DNA of 64,000 nt from Lepiota brunneoincarnata (lineage: Eukaryota; Basidiomycota; Agaricomycetes; Agaricales; Agaricaceae): the NCBI GenBank assembly GCA_023014365.1, contig JAEBUN010000004.1, positions 1,364,001 to 1,428,000 on the forward strand. Direction: 5' to 3'. The notes under the pieces were generated by a model that saw only the letters and a program-made list of their open reading frames with translations, was not told where the DNA came from and made no database searches. Made by a program: the position numbers and the translations under genes. Positions 1 through 11,861 of this stretch are shown here, one piece after another. Position 1 is the first letter of the stretch. Each line of letters starts with the position of its first letter.

Positions 1-1399
1 ACGCGATCAACTTCTTCCTGGGCCTGCTTTTGGGCCTCAGGATAGCACGTCATGATCAAGGAAAAAGGAAAGGACGACTGATACGACCGTATCAGAACCG
101 CCTAAAACCCATATTCATAAGACCTCAGTGAGAAACGGATGATGACTCAATCGACTGTACCTGTGTATGCGGTAGCCGCAACGCTTTTGATGACTTCTTC
201 CTCCTCGGCTTCCAGCCCAAGGGACATGTTTTCCAACTCTTGTGCAACAAAGCATGGGGTAGCCACACCTTGTCTCTGTCCATACCTATCAGTTGATGTG
301 GCAGAAGGAGGACAAGGTGACGTACGTGCATCTCCTTTGCGATTTCATACGGGCGGTCCACCATTCGGCGATTCAATCTACGCCACTTGAGGGCGTTCCT
401 TTTGAAGGTGGCGAATGGGAACCAGGCTGGCACGTGGCGTAGCGCTGGTATATAGTCCTGTGAGAGGGTTGGGTGGAGAGTCAGCAAGCGAGACACAGGG
501 TGCATGAGACTTACCACAAGATATGTCCCGAAAATGCCTGCCGACGTCAGACCAGCGATAGCCGCATCAGCGACGTCGACGTAGTCGCCACCACGTTCTG
601 CGACCTGCTGACCATAGATGAGGTTGAGAACGACTGCAACAGCAGTCCTTAGGGAGCCATTTGATTAATAATGATCAAATGATATTGAAAGTCAAATACC
701 TCCGTGTCAAGTAGCGGAATGACTCCGGATCTTCCAGGAGAGTCCGCAGGAGGGTATGTGCTTCCTTGCGCTGCAGGTTCTGATAATGGGTTGGCACACT
801 TTGCCTGAAGTGGCGATGGAAGAGATTACGATGGCGCTAGAGGAGGGAGAGGAGTGAGCGTGTTGGGAAGTATGGTGGGAATGATGTCATCTTGATGCGG
901 ACCTTCCAACGTTCTCCATAAGCCATAGTTGAGAAGGACCAATCAAACCCGATGCTAGAGGGGAAATATGAGTTACACGAGGTGGACAGATTATGGAATA
1001 GCGGGGGAGACAGACAGGTCGACGACCATTGGACGGACTGGGCGAGAAGAGTAGATGTTGCCTCTCTTGTTGAGCAGGTCATTGATGGTTTGTGCGGAAT
1101 TGAGGATGAGCATGGGATTGCCGAAGAGACGGATGTAGACCAAGTCGCCTGCTTAAGGGGTGAATACACTTTGGATGTTTGAATAGAGAAAAATAAAAGA
1201 CAGGACCGTAGATCTCTTTCCATTTTGCGTAGGTGATCCACGGATAGAGGGGTGAGGTGACAGAGCGCTGGAGCCAGGTGGTGCGTGGACCTGGAGGGAA
1301 AGGGAGGGACTGGGATGGCTTTGAGAGGCGGTGGAGGGCGAGGAGGAGGGCGAGGAGAAGGAGGAGAAAGAGAGCGTTGAGGACAAGGGAATCGTGCAT
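1..1399 (-). CDS. Cytochrome P450 monooxygenase, OrdA-like (3' end cut by window)
   Basis: This is a membrane-anchored haem monooxygenase of the fungal type related to O-methylsterigmatocystin oxidoreductase. The start at 1399 gives a hydrophobic Leu-rich anchor followed by the proline hinge PFPPGP. Later exons read GDLVYIRLFGNP, then a segment with FSTMAYGERWK and RHRNLFHRHF (the C-helix region), and near the left edge the I-helix oxygen-activation motif AGSDT at about 75-90. At least six short introns interrupt it. The ExxR and haem-cysteine motifs lie beyond position 1, so the gene is only truncated by the window and no lesion is seen. It is transcribed away from YTH1 across a gap of about 115 bp. 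Such P450s oxidise lipids, xenobiotics or secondary metabolites; the substrate cannot be inferred, and no biosynthetic cluster is visible beside it. Confidence 0.9.
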
Positions 1400-1514
1400 G
1401 GGAAAGGGGGGGATTGAGGGAACATGGGGTGAGGGGGGGAACAGATAAATATGTGTATGCCAGATCTGAGATCACATCACGCGCTTAATTCCTCTTTTTC
1501 TCTCTCTCCTCCAA

Positions 1515-2606
1515 ATGGCCGCTGCAAACCCCCTCGTCGGCCCTTCCGCCCTCAAAGACTACTATCAATCCCAACTTTCACCAGATTTCCTTCCCCGCAG
1601 AGTCCTACATCAAGTCTGACCTCGGCATAAAGCTCGACAAAGGTATCCTTGACCTCCTCCCATTCCCTTCCTCAACAAACTCCCTTTTCAGATGACCAAA
1701 TATGCAGGCTCTTCCTCACCCCCGCAGGTTGCCCCCTCGGGCCCCTTCATTGCCCTCTACGCCACACCACACCGTCCGTCCACAATTTTCAGCCCCCCAA
1801 ACCTCTCCCAACCCATCCACGCGATCGGGAGCGTGTCTCCACTGTCTGCAAGCACTGGCTGCGCGGTCTTTGCAAAAAGGGCGATGCCTGCGAATTCCTT
1901 CACGAATACAATCTTAGGCGCATGCCTGAATGCTACTGGTTTGCGAAGTATGGATACTGCTCCGCTGGCGATGAGTGTCTTTATGCACACCCCAAAGAAC
2001 GTAAAATTGAATGTCCCGACTACAATCGTGGATTCTGCAAATTAGGTCAATTATACCCCCTTTCTCCCTTGTCTTTTTATATTCATTTCTGTTTCTCCCC
2101 CAAGGTCCCACTTGCCCTCGAAAGCATGTCCGTAAGGTAGCGTGCCAACTTTATCTTACTGGGCTCTGTCCCATGGGCCCAGAGTGCCCACGAGGCCAGT
2201 ACGTACTCTCCTCTCCTGCCTTTGCTTCAATTGAATTGCAGGGCCGTTAGCCCCAAGCCCAATCTCCCACCACCCAATGCCTATGAACCCCCTCCACCCC
2301 CCTCTACCCGTGAACTAGGACCCCCTCCCCCAGGCTTTGCCAGATACGCCGATCTGGACCGTGGTCAGGGCGGTCTGGCTACAGCACCCAATCCAAACGC
2401 CCAAATGCCACAAAGAAGGGATCCCAACGAAGTTACGTGCTTCAAGGTATATTTCTCTGGGAATCAATATGAAATTTCTCTCACCCGTCCTCTTCACACC
2501 CCAGTGCGGCGAGAAAGGGCACTATGCCAATCATTGTCGTAATAGAAACGTTCCTGGCAATCGGGGTGGCAATGAAAGAGTCCGTCGATATGGAGGGGAT
2601 GAATAA
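1515..2606 (+). CDS. YTH1: mRNA 3'-end processing factor YTH1 / CPSF30
   Basis: This is the zinc-finger RNA-binding subunit of the cleavage and polyadenylation factor; in the family it helps recognise the poly(A) signal. The sequence shows five consecutive CCCH fingers, including CRLFLTPAGCPLGPLHCPLRH, CKHWLRGLCKKGDACEFLHE and CYWFAKYGYCSAGDECLYAH, then a Pro-rich linker. A CCHC zinc knuckle (CGEKGHYANHC) follows near 2515, as in metazoan and plant CPSF30 but not in budding yeast Yth1. Introns lie near 1643-1691, 2046-2105, 2200-2242 and 2447-2503. Oddity: the ATG at 1515 opens a frame (LKDYYQSQLSP) that looks like the family N-terminus but does not run directly into the next conserved stretch, FPAESYIKSDLGIKLDK; see findings. 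Identity is very secure; the first exon is not. Confidence 0.93.
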
Positions 2607-2778
2607 TGTACGAAACTATTAACAAGACCTACTTATTCGTCACTTGCATGCTGTAGTGTAGCCTACTCCAGTTCACCCTTTCACCAGTGTTTTTGTATGT
2701 TTGTACCTTTTAACGCAATCACATTCCCGGCCGATTTTCTTCATCATTTCATCTCTCTCAAACCACACGACTTCTTCA

Positions 2779-3590
2779 TGGTTTGGCAGAAAACGTTCTC
2801 TCTATCCGAAAGATCCAAGGGTTGCCATCTCGTCACACGCGAGATCGCTTCTCAGATCCAGGAGGGCTTGCAGAATACCCAGGTGAGAAGCTATTTGTCC
2901 TCGATAGCCTCCTAAAATACTTAATGTGGCTAGGTTGGTATGCTCTTCCTGTTTATGTAGGTCTTATATCACTTGCACACAATCAACCCTGAGGTTTTAT
3001 CAAACAAGTCAGCACACTTCGGCTGCATTGACCGTCAATGAAAATTATGACCCCGGTATGTAGAACTTTCGTCTTTCTGGACTATACTGCCGAGTCTCGT
3101 GCCCTCTCTGTTTAGATGTAAGAAAGGGTATTCGTTCTTCCATTTTTAATAAGCGAGTCTGTGGTGTCCTGAAGGGCGGTAACCACAGACATGGACATGG
3201 CGCTCGACAACATAGTTCCTGAACATTTCAAATGGCGCCACACTGACGAAGGGCCCGAGTAAGTCAAACCCAACAGTCACGCCCCGAGGTGTACTGGTTA
3301 ATGATGCTTTCGACTCTTCAGTGACTCGTGAGAAGTCCACTTGATACTGTGAGAGTCAACCCCCGAGCTCCCTCATTTTTTGCAGTGTTTCCCATACGAA
3401 AACATCTCTTGTTGGGACCTCCTTGTCAATCCCAATTACCAATGGTCGGATGAATTTGGGTACATGGCAAGGTATCTTCCTATTGCGTGATCTTTTCGGA
3501 CCAAGTGACATCCCTTCACGCACAGGAATTTACCTGACAGAGTTCAGGCACATGCCGCATTCGAGGCGTGTCGTTGCAACCATCCTGTGA
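2779..3590 (+). CDS. YjbQ/UPF0047 family protein
   Basis: This is a small, roughly 140-residue protein of the UPF0047 family, whose bacterial member YjbQ has been linked to thiamine-phosphate synthase activity; the cellular role in fungi is not established. Splicing by eye restores the whole family pattern. Exon 1 (2779-2882) gives [20 protein letters not shown]. Exon 2 (2934-2956) gives VGMLFLF. Exon 3 (3009-3055) gives [15 protein letters not shown]. The following exons give [48 protein letters not shown], and finally [20 protein letters not shown] with a stop at 3588-3590. The conserved [14 protein letters not shown] and LGTWQG motifs are intact. Introns are all short (about 50-60 nt) with GT-AG borders. 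The very small exons make this gene easy to miss in automated annotation. Confidence 0.9.
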
Positions 3591-4459
3591 GACATTTCCT
3601 ATTCTACTCAGTAGCGGCCCTTCCAGTATCCTAATGAATGACCTTACTAGGTCGTGAAAGCAAACCCTGATTTTCGTACCAGCGTGAATGCCAGTCGTAA
3701 CATGTTTTCCACTTTACTTCCCTTGATCAGAATATCATGAGAGAAAGATCCGATTCGGGCAGATATGTACTAGATTCTATGCGATGAGCCACCCCCTGCT
3801 ACCCCAGCCACACGTCGGTTCACTTCGCGCAACCTTATATAGCGTGACGCTCTCTCGCTTGACCTTGGTGCTACATGCCATCATTTGCTAACCTCCCCTA
3901 CACGCCTTTGTGGTAACAGCGTTGCAGTCTCAGCGAACTGCTTTTCGGATGCTCTGGATCACTGGGTGCTGCGCGCGTGTGTGATCAGCTTCAATCATTG
4001 GGGCAAAAGTTTATCACGGGGTAACAGGGCTCCGTAGTTGTGGCTGTTGCTATGTGAAAGTGCTTTGAGGCACGGTTCAGATAGATTCTCCGGGGAGGCC
4101 TTTAGAATCAGCCTCGCATGGGTTCTGGCAGTGTCCATGTTGGGGGGTGGGCCGCTGAGAATAGCATAGCCAGTGGATTGATGCCAGGCAAATGGTCATT
4201 TGAGGGACCTGACAGGCACCTTCCTGATGCATTATATAGAGTAAGCAATCAAGGGCGCTCACTATACCCGTCTCCAACGTTTGCACCCTCCAACTCACGA
4301 CTCTACGTTCGTATTCCATGATAAGCACTTTCATCGCAGCATTCCCTTGGATCTACCCTGTATTCGCTTGCGCGTTTTCACGCCCGTGCCGGACTGTATT
4401 AGTTTTCACATCAACTCAATTGTTTGCTGCAATATCCGGAATCTCTGTCCGTTCCAATT
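3591..4459. other. Intergenic region upstream of the Zn2Cys6 gene
   Basis: About 870 bp with no reading frame that I can support as a gene. It holds the 3' flank of the YjbQ-family gene and presumably the promoter of the downstream transcription factor. No clear repeat, tRNA or structural RNA was recognised. Confidence 0.5.
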
Positions 4460-7363
4460 ATGCCAAAGGCTGCGACGACCTCCGCACGACCAGCACTCCG
4501 ACGGAACCAGGTATGTTTCATGCTGGAGTTGATGATCGTACTGTGCTGAACTCGGGACATCGCTGCGTCCTGCTAGGCTTGTCGATCGTGTCGTAGACGC
4601 AAACTGGTACGTTCCGATAAAGCTCCATGAATCTGGAATTGGGGGAAATGAAGTGGGCTATTAGAAATGTGATGCCGCGCGGCCTCATTGCGGTACTTGT
4701 GTCAAGTGAGTCCAGAGCGTTGACCAAAGTCGGTCCAGTGTTCATTTCGAGGTTATAGACAATGGCAAGCCTTGGTCAGCGTGCCAGCTCCCATTGGCTA
4801 TGCGTATGTAGTTCTTTCGCATCCTTGAGGATTCCCTCTTTTCAACCTGCGATGCTAGACATCCAACGGAGCCGCAATGTTCATATGATCCCGTGGAAGG
4901 ACTGACTCTCGCACCGGATACAGATCCAGTAGAAAAGGTCCGCCAATTGGAAGATGAAGTTTGTAAGCCAGCCTCGCACATACCTTTCTTTGGCTTTTTA
5001 CTGAGTATACCTGCTAGCCCGTCTCAAAAACCAACTCTTTGAAAGGGAACAGGTCCTGTCACGTTCCATATCTCCGAACCAGCCACACTCCAGCCTCAAT
5101 ACCTTCTCTCCCATATCCCAGACTTCTGTCCCAAGCTCCCTCACTCGTCCGACTTCCAGTGCCAGCAGCATCAATCTCCCTCAGGCATCGATTACCATGA
5201 TGAATTTAATCACGCCAGACAGCCCCCAGCAGCAAGTACGCAACGACAGTAAAAGTCCTGAGCTTGCTACCGCTTCGAAAACTGGCTCAGACCCGTTCAT
5301 GGACTTGTTATTCTCGGGCTGGAACCCAGATCTACCAGATCCGACTACTTTGAACCATTAGTGCGTGATGTACGCTGGCTATATGAAAGTGTTTTACTGA
5401 GGCTTGCCTAGTGTCGACTGTCTTTTTCCGTTGTGATCCTTGTGGTTCGAGAGTGCTTCATCGGCCATCATTTCTGGCTTCGATGCGCTTGTCACCGAGA
5501 GACCCGGGATTCCCTCATTCCGCGATATTGCATGCAATTGTGAGGCCTTCTAGATGTTCAGATCTTGATTGTGTCCCCTTGATGTTGACACATCCTTAGT
5601 GCGCAGCTGCTTCACGTTGGTCGCCCCAAAATGTCGTAACCATGCCCGATGGTACTCGACGTGATCAATTCGCCGAGTTTCATGCTAGTAAAACCCGACA
5701 GTATATCGACAAGACAATGGCAAGCGGGGAGGATATATTCTCTGTCATGCAGGCATGTATTCTCCTATCCTGGTACTTTTATCAGGAAGGTCGGTGGGTA
5801 GAGGTCTGGATTTTTGCGGCTTTCCAAACTCGTGTGGCAATTCCCCTTCGCCTCAACTATCCCGGGACATTTTCAACACACGGAAACAACTCCCCTGGTG
5901 CCTATTTGGCGCCACCAAAGGACCTTCGTGATTTGGAGTCGCGGCGGCGCACATGGTGGATGACCATCATCTTCGATCGTATTGCCTCTGTGGGCGGCTG
6001 GATACATGCCGTTGATGAGCGCGACTTGGGGACGGAACTTCCTTTGAGGACTGTGGATTTTGAATCGGAAGTGAGCCATTATGTCGTCCGTTCCATGTGG
6101 ATCCTCCTGACGCTCAAGTGTGCTCCTTCTTCTTTTAGATTGCAGTGCCCAGCAACCCGCAGGATCTGGCAACCCTAGATGTGTTTACACGCCACCCGGC
6201 TCAGTACACGGATTCATTTCTTTTGCTCATCAAAGCCGTCATGCTCTTTGGAAGAGTAACAGATTATAACGTCCGAGGGAACTTGCGGGCGCCCACCGCT
6301 CCCAGCAAGAATCAGAACCCGTTCTTCTTAGATGGGTTCGAAACACTCGATAAGTTGGTCTGTCAGGAATTCCTGGACAGTTTGCCCCAGATGTATAAAA
6401 ACAACACTGGGGTGACCGACGCACCCGAAGGCAGCACTCTTGACACTGATTTATATATGGTCCACATCATCCCACACGCGTGAGGTTACTTTTTTTTTTT
6501 TTGATTGGCATGTGACGTATTGACCAGCATGATGGCAGTGCCGCGATCACACTTCACAATCCCTACGTTAACTTCACGGATCCCGCAAATGTTTCTACTG
6601 CAAGATGCATCATGGCTGCTAGGGCTATTTTGAGTGCATACTATGCTCTGACTGCAACCTCACTCGACATCACCAGACTGCATCCTTTTGTGACGGTGTG
6701 TCCCGTCTCGTTTTTGATATGGGTCTTCATCCTTGTGTTGAATACGATTTCTAGATCTGTTGGTATCTTGCCGCAGTTGTCCAGGTTCAACTGTGCAAGT
6801 ATTTCATCGAAATCAATGATACAGAACGAGAATCAACCGTTTGGGGCGAAATCAACGTGTTGAGGTCTGTCATTTCGCTTCACAATCCTATTGAAATCCC
6901 GAACGACATGTGTTGTAGGTTCGCAATGATGGAGTATGGCCAGCGGTCTCCTATTGGGAGTATGTACAAGCCCAGCTTCCTTTTTCTGCTTTTCGTACTC
7001 ACTGGTGTCATAGCACGCCAAGAGCGACTACTCCAAGGACTTATGAGGGAGATCGTCCGTTTGACAGGACAAAAGCAACCTCTACAAGTTGGCGTGCCGT
7101 TATATCCTTTCTCTCATCAGACCCTGTTCAAAAAGGGTGAAGTTTCTCAGGAATCTCCCAGCGAGGCATCAGGCGCCCAAATTCCTCTACCAGTGAGCCC
7201 TTCTTCATATGGCACGCAACCTTCATCCAGTAGCGATACACCGCTCCTCAATGCCAACCACATGACAAGCACCTGGCCAGTCCGTGATCTAACACCTCCT
7301 CCCAATGCGATAATTTTAGGCGTTGAGTCCGACATGCGGTCAACTTCTGGTTTTTCTCGGTAA
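4460..7363 (+). CDS. Zn2Cys6 fungal-specific transcription factor
   Basis: A binuclear zinc-cluster regulator. The DNA-binding domain is split by introns: after a short basic N-terminus (MPKAATTSARPALRRNQ) the exons join to ACRSCRRRKLKCDAARPHCG, then TCVKHPTEPQCSYDP, giving six cysteines spaced C-x2-C-x6-C-x6-C-x2-C-x8-C. The third intron runs about 4708-4857. A short helix (VEKVRQLEDEVSRLKNQLFE) follows and probably dimerises. The middle homology region typical of fungal regulators is clear: SVMQACILLSWYFYQEGRWV near 5740 and DLESRRRTWWMTIIFDRIAS near 5930. The C-terminal part near 7180-7300 is low-complexity Ser/Pro-rich. Around ten introns are needed. The ligand and target genes cannot be read from the sequence; the P450 4 kb away is a possible but unsupported target. 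Confidence 0.9.
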
Positions 7364-7479
7364 ATACCCCATTGCTCTGTTGATACCTCATTTAAGCCAG
7401 ACTTTGGCTGCTGTCCTGATATATATATTTGGGTATTTTTGAACATTCATGATGTAATTATAAGTGTAGGTAACTTGTT

Positions 7480-8420
7480 TTATGGCTGCCTGGCTCTCTC
7501 GGACTCGCGCAGCTCCTGAGAACCCAGTCTCCGCTCCCTTTCCAGCAATGCGTCAAACCGTGCTTGTTCCGCCACACGGTCGTTTGCGTTTTCATTGGCC
7601 CTTTGGTTCGCTGGGAGACTGCCGTCAGTTCGTTTTAGAATTCGAGTTTTCTCGTGCTTCTGCCGCAGTGCATCCCAAGATGACGAGGTAGATGGTGCGG
7701 CGTTGGCAGCTCGGATTTGATCCCATTTACTGAGGGATTGTTCCCCTGAGGATTGTTGGAGCGGCTGTATTCCGCCTGGTTGCTCCGGAGTGGGTTCGGG
7801 TGTTCTGTCATCCACGAAGGCTGCGGTGATTCCGATGAGATTTTGGAAGCATAACATAGTATATGATTTGATGTTCACCGATGTTTCCGTGTAGATCTTC
7901 TTCGACGTTGAACCCACGCGAAATGATCAGGCTAGGAGGAGGAGGTATTCTACCTCGGTTCTGGATGTGTTGGAGTGCTTTTGAGAAACCAGCAGGGTTA
8001 TCGAGGGCCTGTACAAAGTCGGAATGGGACTTGAGAGCCAATACATTCCCAAGTCCTAGTGATCCGAAAGCGGCTCCAGAAGCTGTGACCAATGTACGCC
8101 TTTGCGACCATGACGGTTTTCGGCCAAGGTAAACCATAGACAGTGCTGCCATGGATAAGAGAAACTATAGGATCATGATCATGAGTTGAGTTTTGTGTCT
8201 CCAGAAGAGGCTGAGGAAGAGAACGGACACCATAGTAGCGGTGGTAGCCGGGTAAGAACTTGGAGGCGGCTTCATAGTCGTGAGTGCTTATGTTTCCTGC
8301 GGCAAGCTCTGGTCCTAGGAGGGTCTCAACCTTTGTGCGGGAATTGAAGGTTCTAGTCATCCATCGGACGTTGTAGTTCAGGTAGGCTGTTTTTTCTTTT
8401 TGGGGTTCAGAGTCGGACAT
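7480..8420 (-). CDS. Small membrane protein, OCIA-like, uncharacterised
   Basis: A protein of roughly 250-270 residues. I start it at 8420 (MSDSEPQKEKTAYLNYNV) because the longer frame to 8549 would run into the divergent RhoGEF start. Exon 1 ends near FLPGYHRYYG. Exon 2 gives FLLSMAALSMVYLGRKPSW and then a Gly/Ala-rich stretch (TASGAAFGSLGLGNVLAL), together one or two hydrophobic segments. The last exon is hydrophilic and helical, with tandem-like SKWDQIRAANA and SSWDALRQKHE elements and a charged tail ending at 7480. The hydrophobic core followed by a WDxxR helix resembles fungal OCIA-domain-like mitochondrial proteins, but this is recalled family resemblance, not a measured match. It converges tail to tail with the Zn2Cys6 gene (117 bp gap). 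Confidence 0.55.
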
Positions 8421-8489
8421 GGACAGCTCCTTGCGGTTGTGACCATTGACATTGAAGGTGGGGGGTGGTACGTTCACGTGCTGTGAAAC

Positions 8490-11400
8490 ATGACTGGAAT
8501 AGAAGGATGCACTGAGCGCTCTCAAAATCTCTCTGCCGTGGGTTCTCACTCCTCACCGTCGCGGGTCTATTTGGCTTCAGGAATCTCTTATTCTCCATCC
8601 GCCCAAGCTCTATTCCCCCGAATGAACGGTTTGCCTTTAGGTCAGCTCCCATCCCAAGCATACTTAGCAACCAGGGACAATAAACTCCCTCCCGTTCCCC
8701 CAGAAGTGCGGGATTCACTCAGTGCCCCACCTCCACTTCCATCCAAGGTGACTCCCCTGTCCAAAGTGTTCAGGGCACGCGACTTACGCCTGTTTAAGTT
8801 CGACGTTATTTCGCCCGCCCCTTTGGATGCAGGTCAGCGGAACATCCACACCATATCCTTCATCGCCGTTCAGACTTCCTTACCCCTAGGCCTCGTCATT
8901 CCTTTGACACCTACGACGCCCGTATCCTCTAATGGTCCCTCAAGCCTGGAGCCAAAGTCTAAGAAGTCTAATCCTCTCAGCGATCTTATCGATACGGAGA
9001 AACAGTATGTGGACCAGTTGACTGGTATTATTCGGGTAAGCCATCGTCGTTATGAACCCGTCCTCAGTAATCTACATAGAGGGACCAGAAAGTTGCTGCT
9101 GCGTGGTCTCGAACAAACCTCCCTCCGCAAGATTTAGACACGATGTTTCGTAGTATTGAAGGGGTTTACAAGGCCAATCGTGGACTCTACTCGGTGGGAG
9201 CCCGGTTTCGCTCTGTCGCATCCATCACTTGCAAACTTATTCGTTTTTTGATTACAGAAATTAAAGGACATTGGCACTAACCCTTCATCCCCCAAGGCAC
9301 TTGGAGACCTTTTGATGCGCTGGGTACGTCTTGTAACCCGATGTATTGATTGACTGATTTACAGTCCGTGGAAACAGATTGACGACCTTAAGGCCCCTTA
9401 CACCACCTATTGCACAAAGTACTGCACTGGGTTTGACACCTGGGAACCTATTCAATCAAATCCCAAACTCCCTGGCATACTTGCGACATTCTCTGCTACC
9501 TCCCCACCACCCTCCTCATCTGAATCCCCGATATGGACTCTAGATACACTTTTTCTACTACCAAAGGCCAGACTGAGGTATTACAAAAAACTCTATGGGC
9601 GGTTACTCAAGACGACAGAGCCAGGCCGGAGTGATTACCGGTTGCTTGTCGGTGCTTTGGATGCACTGGAATTTCTTTTGGGTACCGTGGAGTCGAGAAG
9701 TATCATCACAGCTGGGGAGTCATCTGTCCCTCAGGCCACGTTTGTTGAGGTTGAAGATGAAGTGGTTATTGACACGAGGCTCAACGATTTGCCGCCTATT
9801 CTACCCCCGATCAACCTCCCGATAGAGTCGCAACCAACACCTGAGAGTGACGTTAGTTCTGCTCCAGGAGGCGATGTTTCTGGCGGGTAAGATTTCTTCC
9901 ATGTTGTGCTCCGAAGTCTATCGGCTCATGTGTAGCAGTGAAAGATCTTCGAGGGATACAACACCCACCACAATCAGCAGAGGATCTACCTCGACGCTCT
10001 CCATGCCCATATCTGAACTAGAGAGGCGTCTTATTACCGACAGGACTTTGGATATCTTCACCATGAAACCCAAGGTAGTTTTCTTCAATAAGCATATCTG
10101 GAAGCTAACTTCTGGCCTTGTAATAGGGCGTGACTCTACATATGAATCCTCCAACACTTACCTTTACCCGGGAGTTACGATTCACTGCAGATGTCGTAGT
10201 TCGTTTTACACCGAGAACAACTAATCAAGAGATTATCCATCGTCGGGGACATATATTTCTACTATCCGACCTCTTCTTGGTTTGTGAGAGAATGTCACCA
10301 GAGGAACAGGGACAGTATACAGATCAGGGTGCTGATATGTGGCTATGCTATCCACCTCTGGCTGGCAAAGTTCTCCGTGTTATGGATGTTGAAGGTCAAG
10401 GTGGGTGTAATGGTTTGCGTGTTTGTTGAACTGGCTAATCTATCCCCTAGATACTGCTGTTCAGGTCGCAGTCGTGCGAAAGGAAATCTTAACACTCGAG
10501 GTGCCTACTGTTGAAATCCGCAATTCTCTGAGCAAGCATTTGAAGGAATGTATAGAGTTCTCAGGGTCCCGTAAGCATGCCCTTTCACATGTTTGTGTCT
10601 CTACTTAGCGACTCCAGTTCCTCCGCCCGCAAAGGGCTTGCCGCCTCCTGTGCCTCCTTTCAATCCAATGTTGGCAAGTCGCGGTGAACCGCCAAGTTCA
10701 CATAGTCAAAGCCCGCCCACATCAAGAATTGGGTCGCCTCACCTTGAAGGCAACTTACTTGATGGCATGGGCCGCATGCGTATGGATGGTCCTTCACCTG
10801 GTGCCCGGCCTTTGCCTCACCCAGGATTCCCAGGGTCTGGTAACCTGCGCTCCTCGGCACCGATTCAGCCGTTCGCGGATTTCGCTCCTTCCTACGCACC
10901 TAGCCACGTTCCACCCCCGGTACGAAGCACAAGCTTTCATCCAGCCCCTCCAGCAGGCCCTGGCCTTGGTCCTCCTCATATACCCGGTTCTGCACATATG
11001 GCTGGACCCCAACACATAACTGGACCTTCTCATATAAATGGACCCCCTCATACCACCGGACCCCTCCTCACACAAGGTCCGTCGTCGCATGGTGGCCCGT
11101 TCCCCCAGAATCATAACAGAACAGGACCGTATGCTTTGCCACCACCAATGCAAGGCGGACCTTCCAATGCCCCGCGGCCAGGTCCATTCGGCCTACCTCC
11201 TGGTACCCAGCCACCAAGACCGCCTTCCGAACCTTCGCTTCCTTATCCTGGGATCAGAAAAACTCCGTCCACTCGTTCCCTTGCATCCCAGTTCTCACAG
11301 TACGATCAACCACTCCCTGCTCCTCCGTTGCCCTCGATGCCTGGTGGGTTTAGTCCCGCCATGTCTCGGAACGACTCATCTACGGCTCTACATGCGCCCC

Positions 11401-11861
11401 AGCCGCGGCCATTGCTACCTTCCGCGAATGCTAGAGCTATATCAATGATGGATCCCTCGCTTGACCCTCCGAGTCCTCCGGGTTCCCCTGTTCCAGAGAC
11501 CCCACAGATAACGGGGCCTGTAACGTCAGTGGTATCTGCACAAATGAAGTGCAAGGTGTTCCTTCAACAACAGCACGCCCAGTGGAAGTCCCTAGGCTCT
11601 GCCAGGCTAAAGTTATACCGTCAGGACCCAACCAACGTAAAACAGTTGGTGGTCGAAGCGGACGATAAGAATAAAACCGTTCTGATCTCAACCATTGTGC
11701 TGACTGATGGAGTCGAGCGCGTTGGAAAAACGGGTGTGGCAATTGAGCTAAGCGACAAGGGCACCAGGACAGGTATCATATACATGATCCAGCTAAGGAA
11801 TGAGGCCTCGGCAGGCGGGCTTTTCGAGAGTCTTTTAGCAGGTTCTGACCGCTCTCGATGA
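8490..11861 (+). CDS. Rho guanine nucleotide exchange factor (DH-PH) with Pro-rich region and C-terminal PH/WH1-like domain
   Basis: A predicted activator of Rho-family GTPases, acting at the cell cortex. The DH (RhoGEF) domain begins at NPLSDLIDTEKQYVDQLTGI near 8970 and continues through IDDLKAPYTTYCTKYCTGFD and LPKARLRYYKKLYGRLLKTT. A PH domain follows near 10140-10560 (HRRGHIFLLSDLFLVCERM). Next is a long Pro/Gly-rich disordered stretch (about 10615-11510) with loose TGP-x-H repeats. The C-terminus (11530-11861) is a compact predicted beta-rich domain (KCKVFLQQQHAQWKSLGSAR, then RTGIIYMIQLRNE) resembling PH/WH1/Ran-binding folds. The ATG at 8490 has the better context (A at -3); 8622 is an in-frame alternative. 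About seven introns. It is divergent from the OCIA-like gene over 70 bp. Confidence 0.82.
10615..11510 (+). repeat. Pro/Gly-rich low-complexity coding segment with TGP-x-H repeats
   Basis: Inside the RhoGEF gene the reading frame is dominated by Pro, Gly and Ser. Between about 10975 and 11100 there are imperfect tandem units of the form (S/T)GPxHxxGP, for example GPQHITGPSHINGPPHTTGP. The repeat is visible in both DNA and protein and is probably an unstructured linker. Confidence 0.75.

Noticed and set aside
1320..1380. GA-rich purine repeat
   Set aside because: It is the antisense of the Leu-rich membrane anchor of the P450 and needs no separate explanation.
1..7363. Secondary-metabolite cluster (P450 plus Zn2Cys6 regulator)
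   Set aside because: The genes between them are a housekeeping polyadenylation factor and a UPF0047 protein, and no synthase or tailoring enzyme is present.
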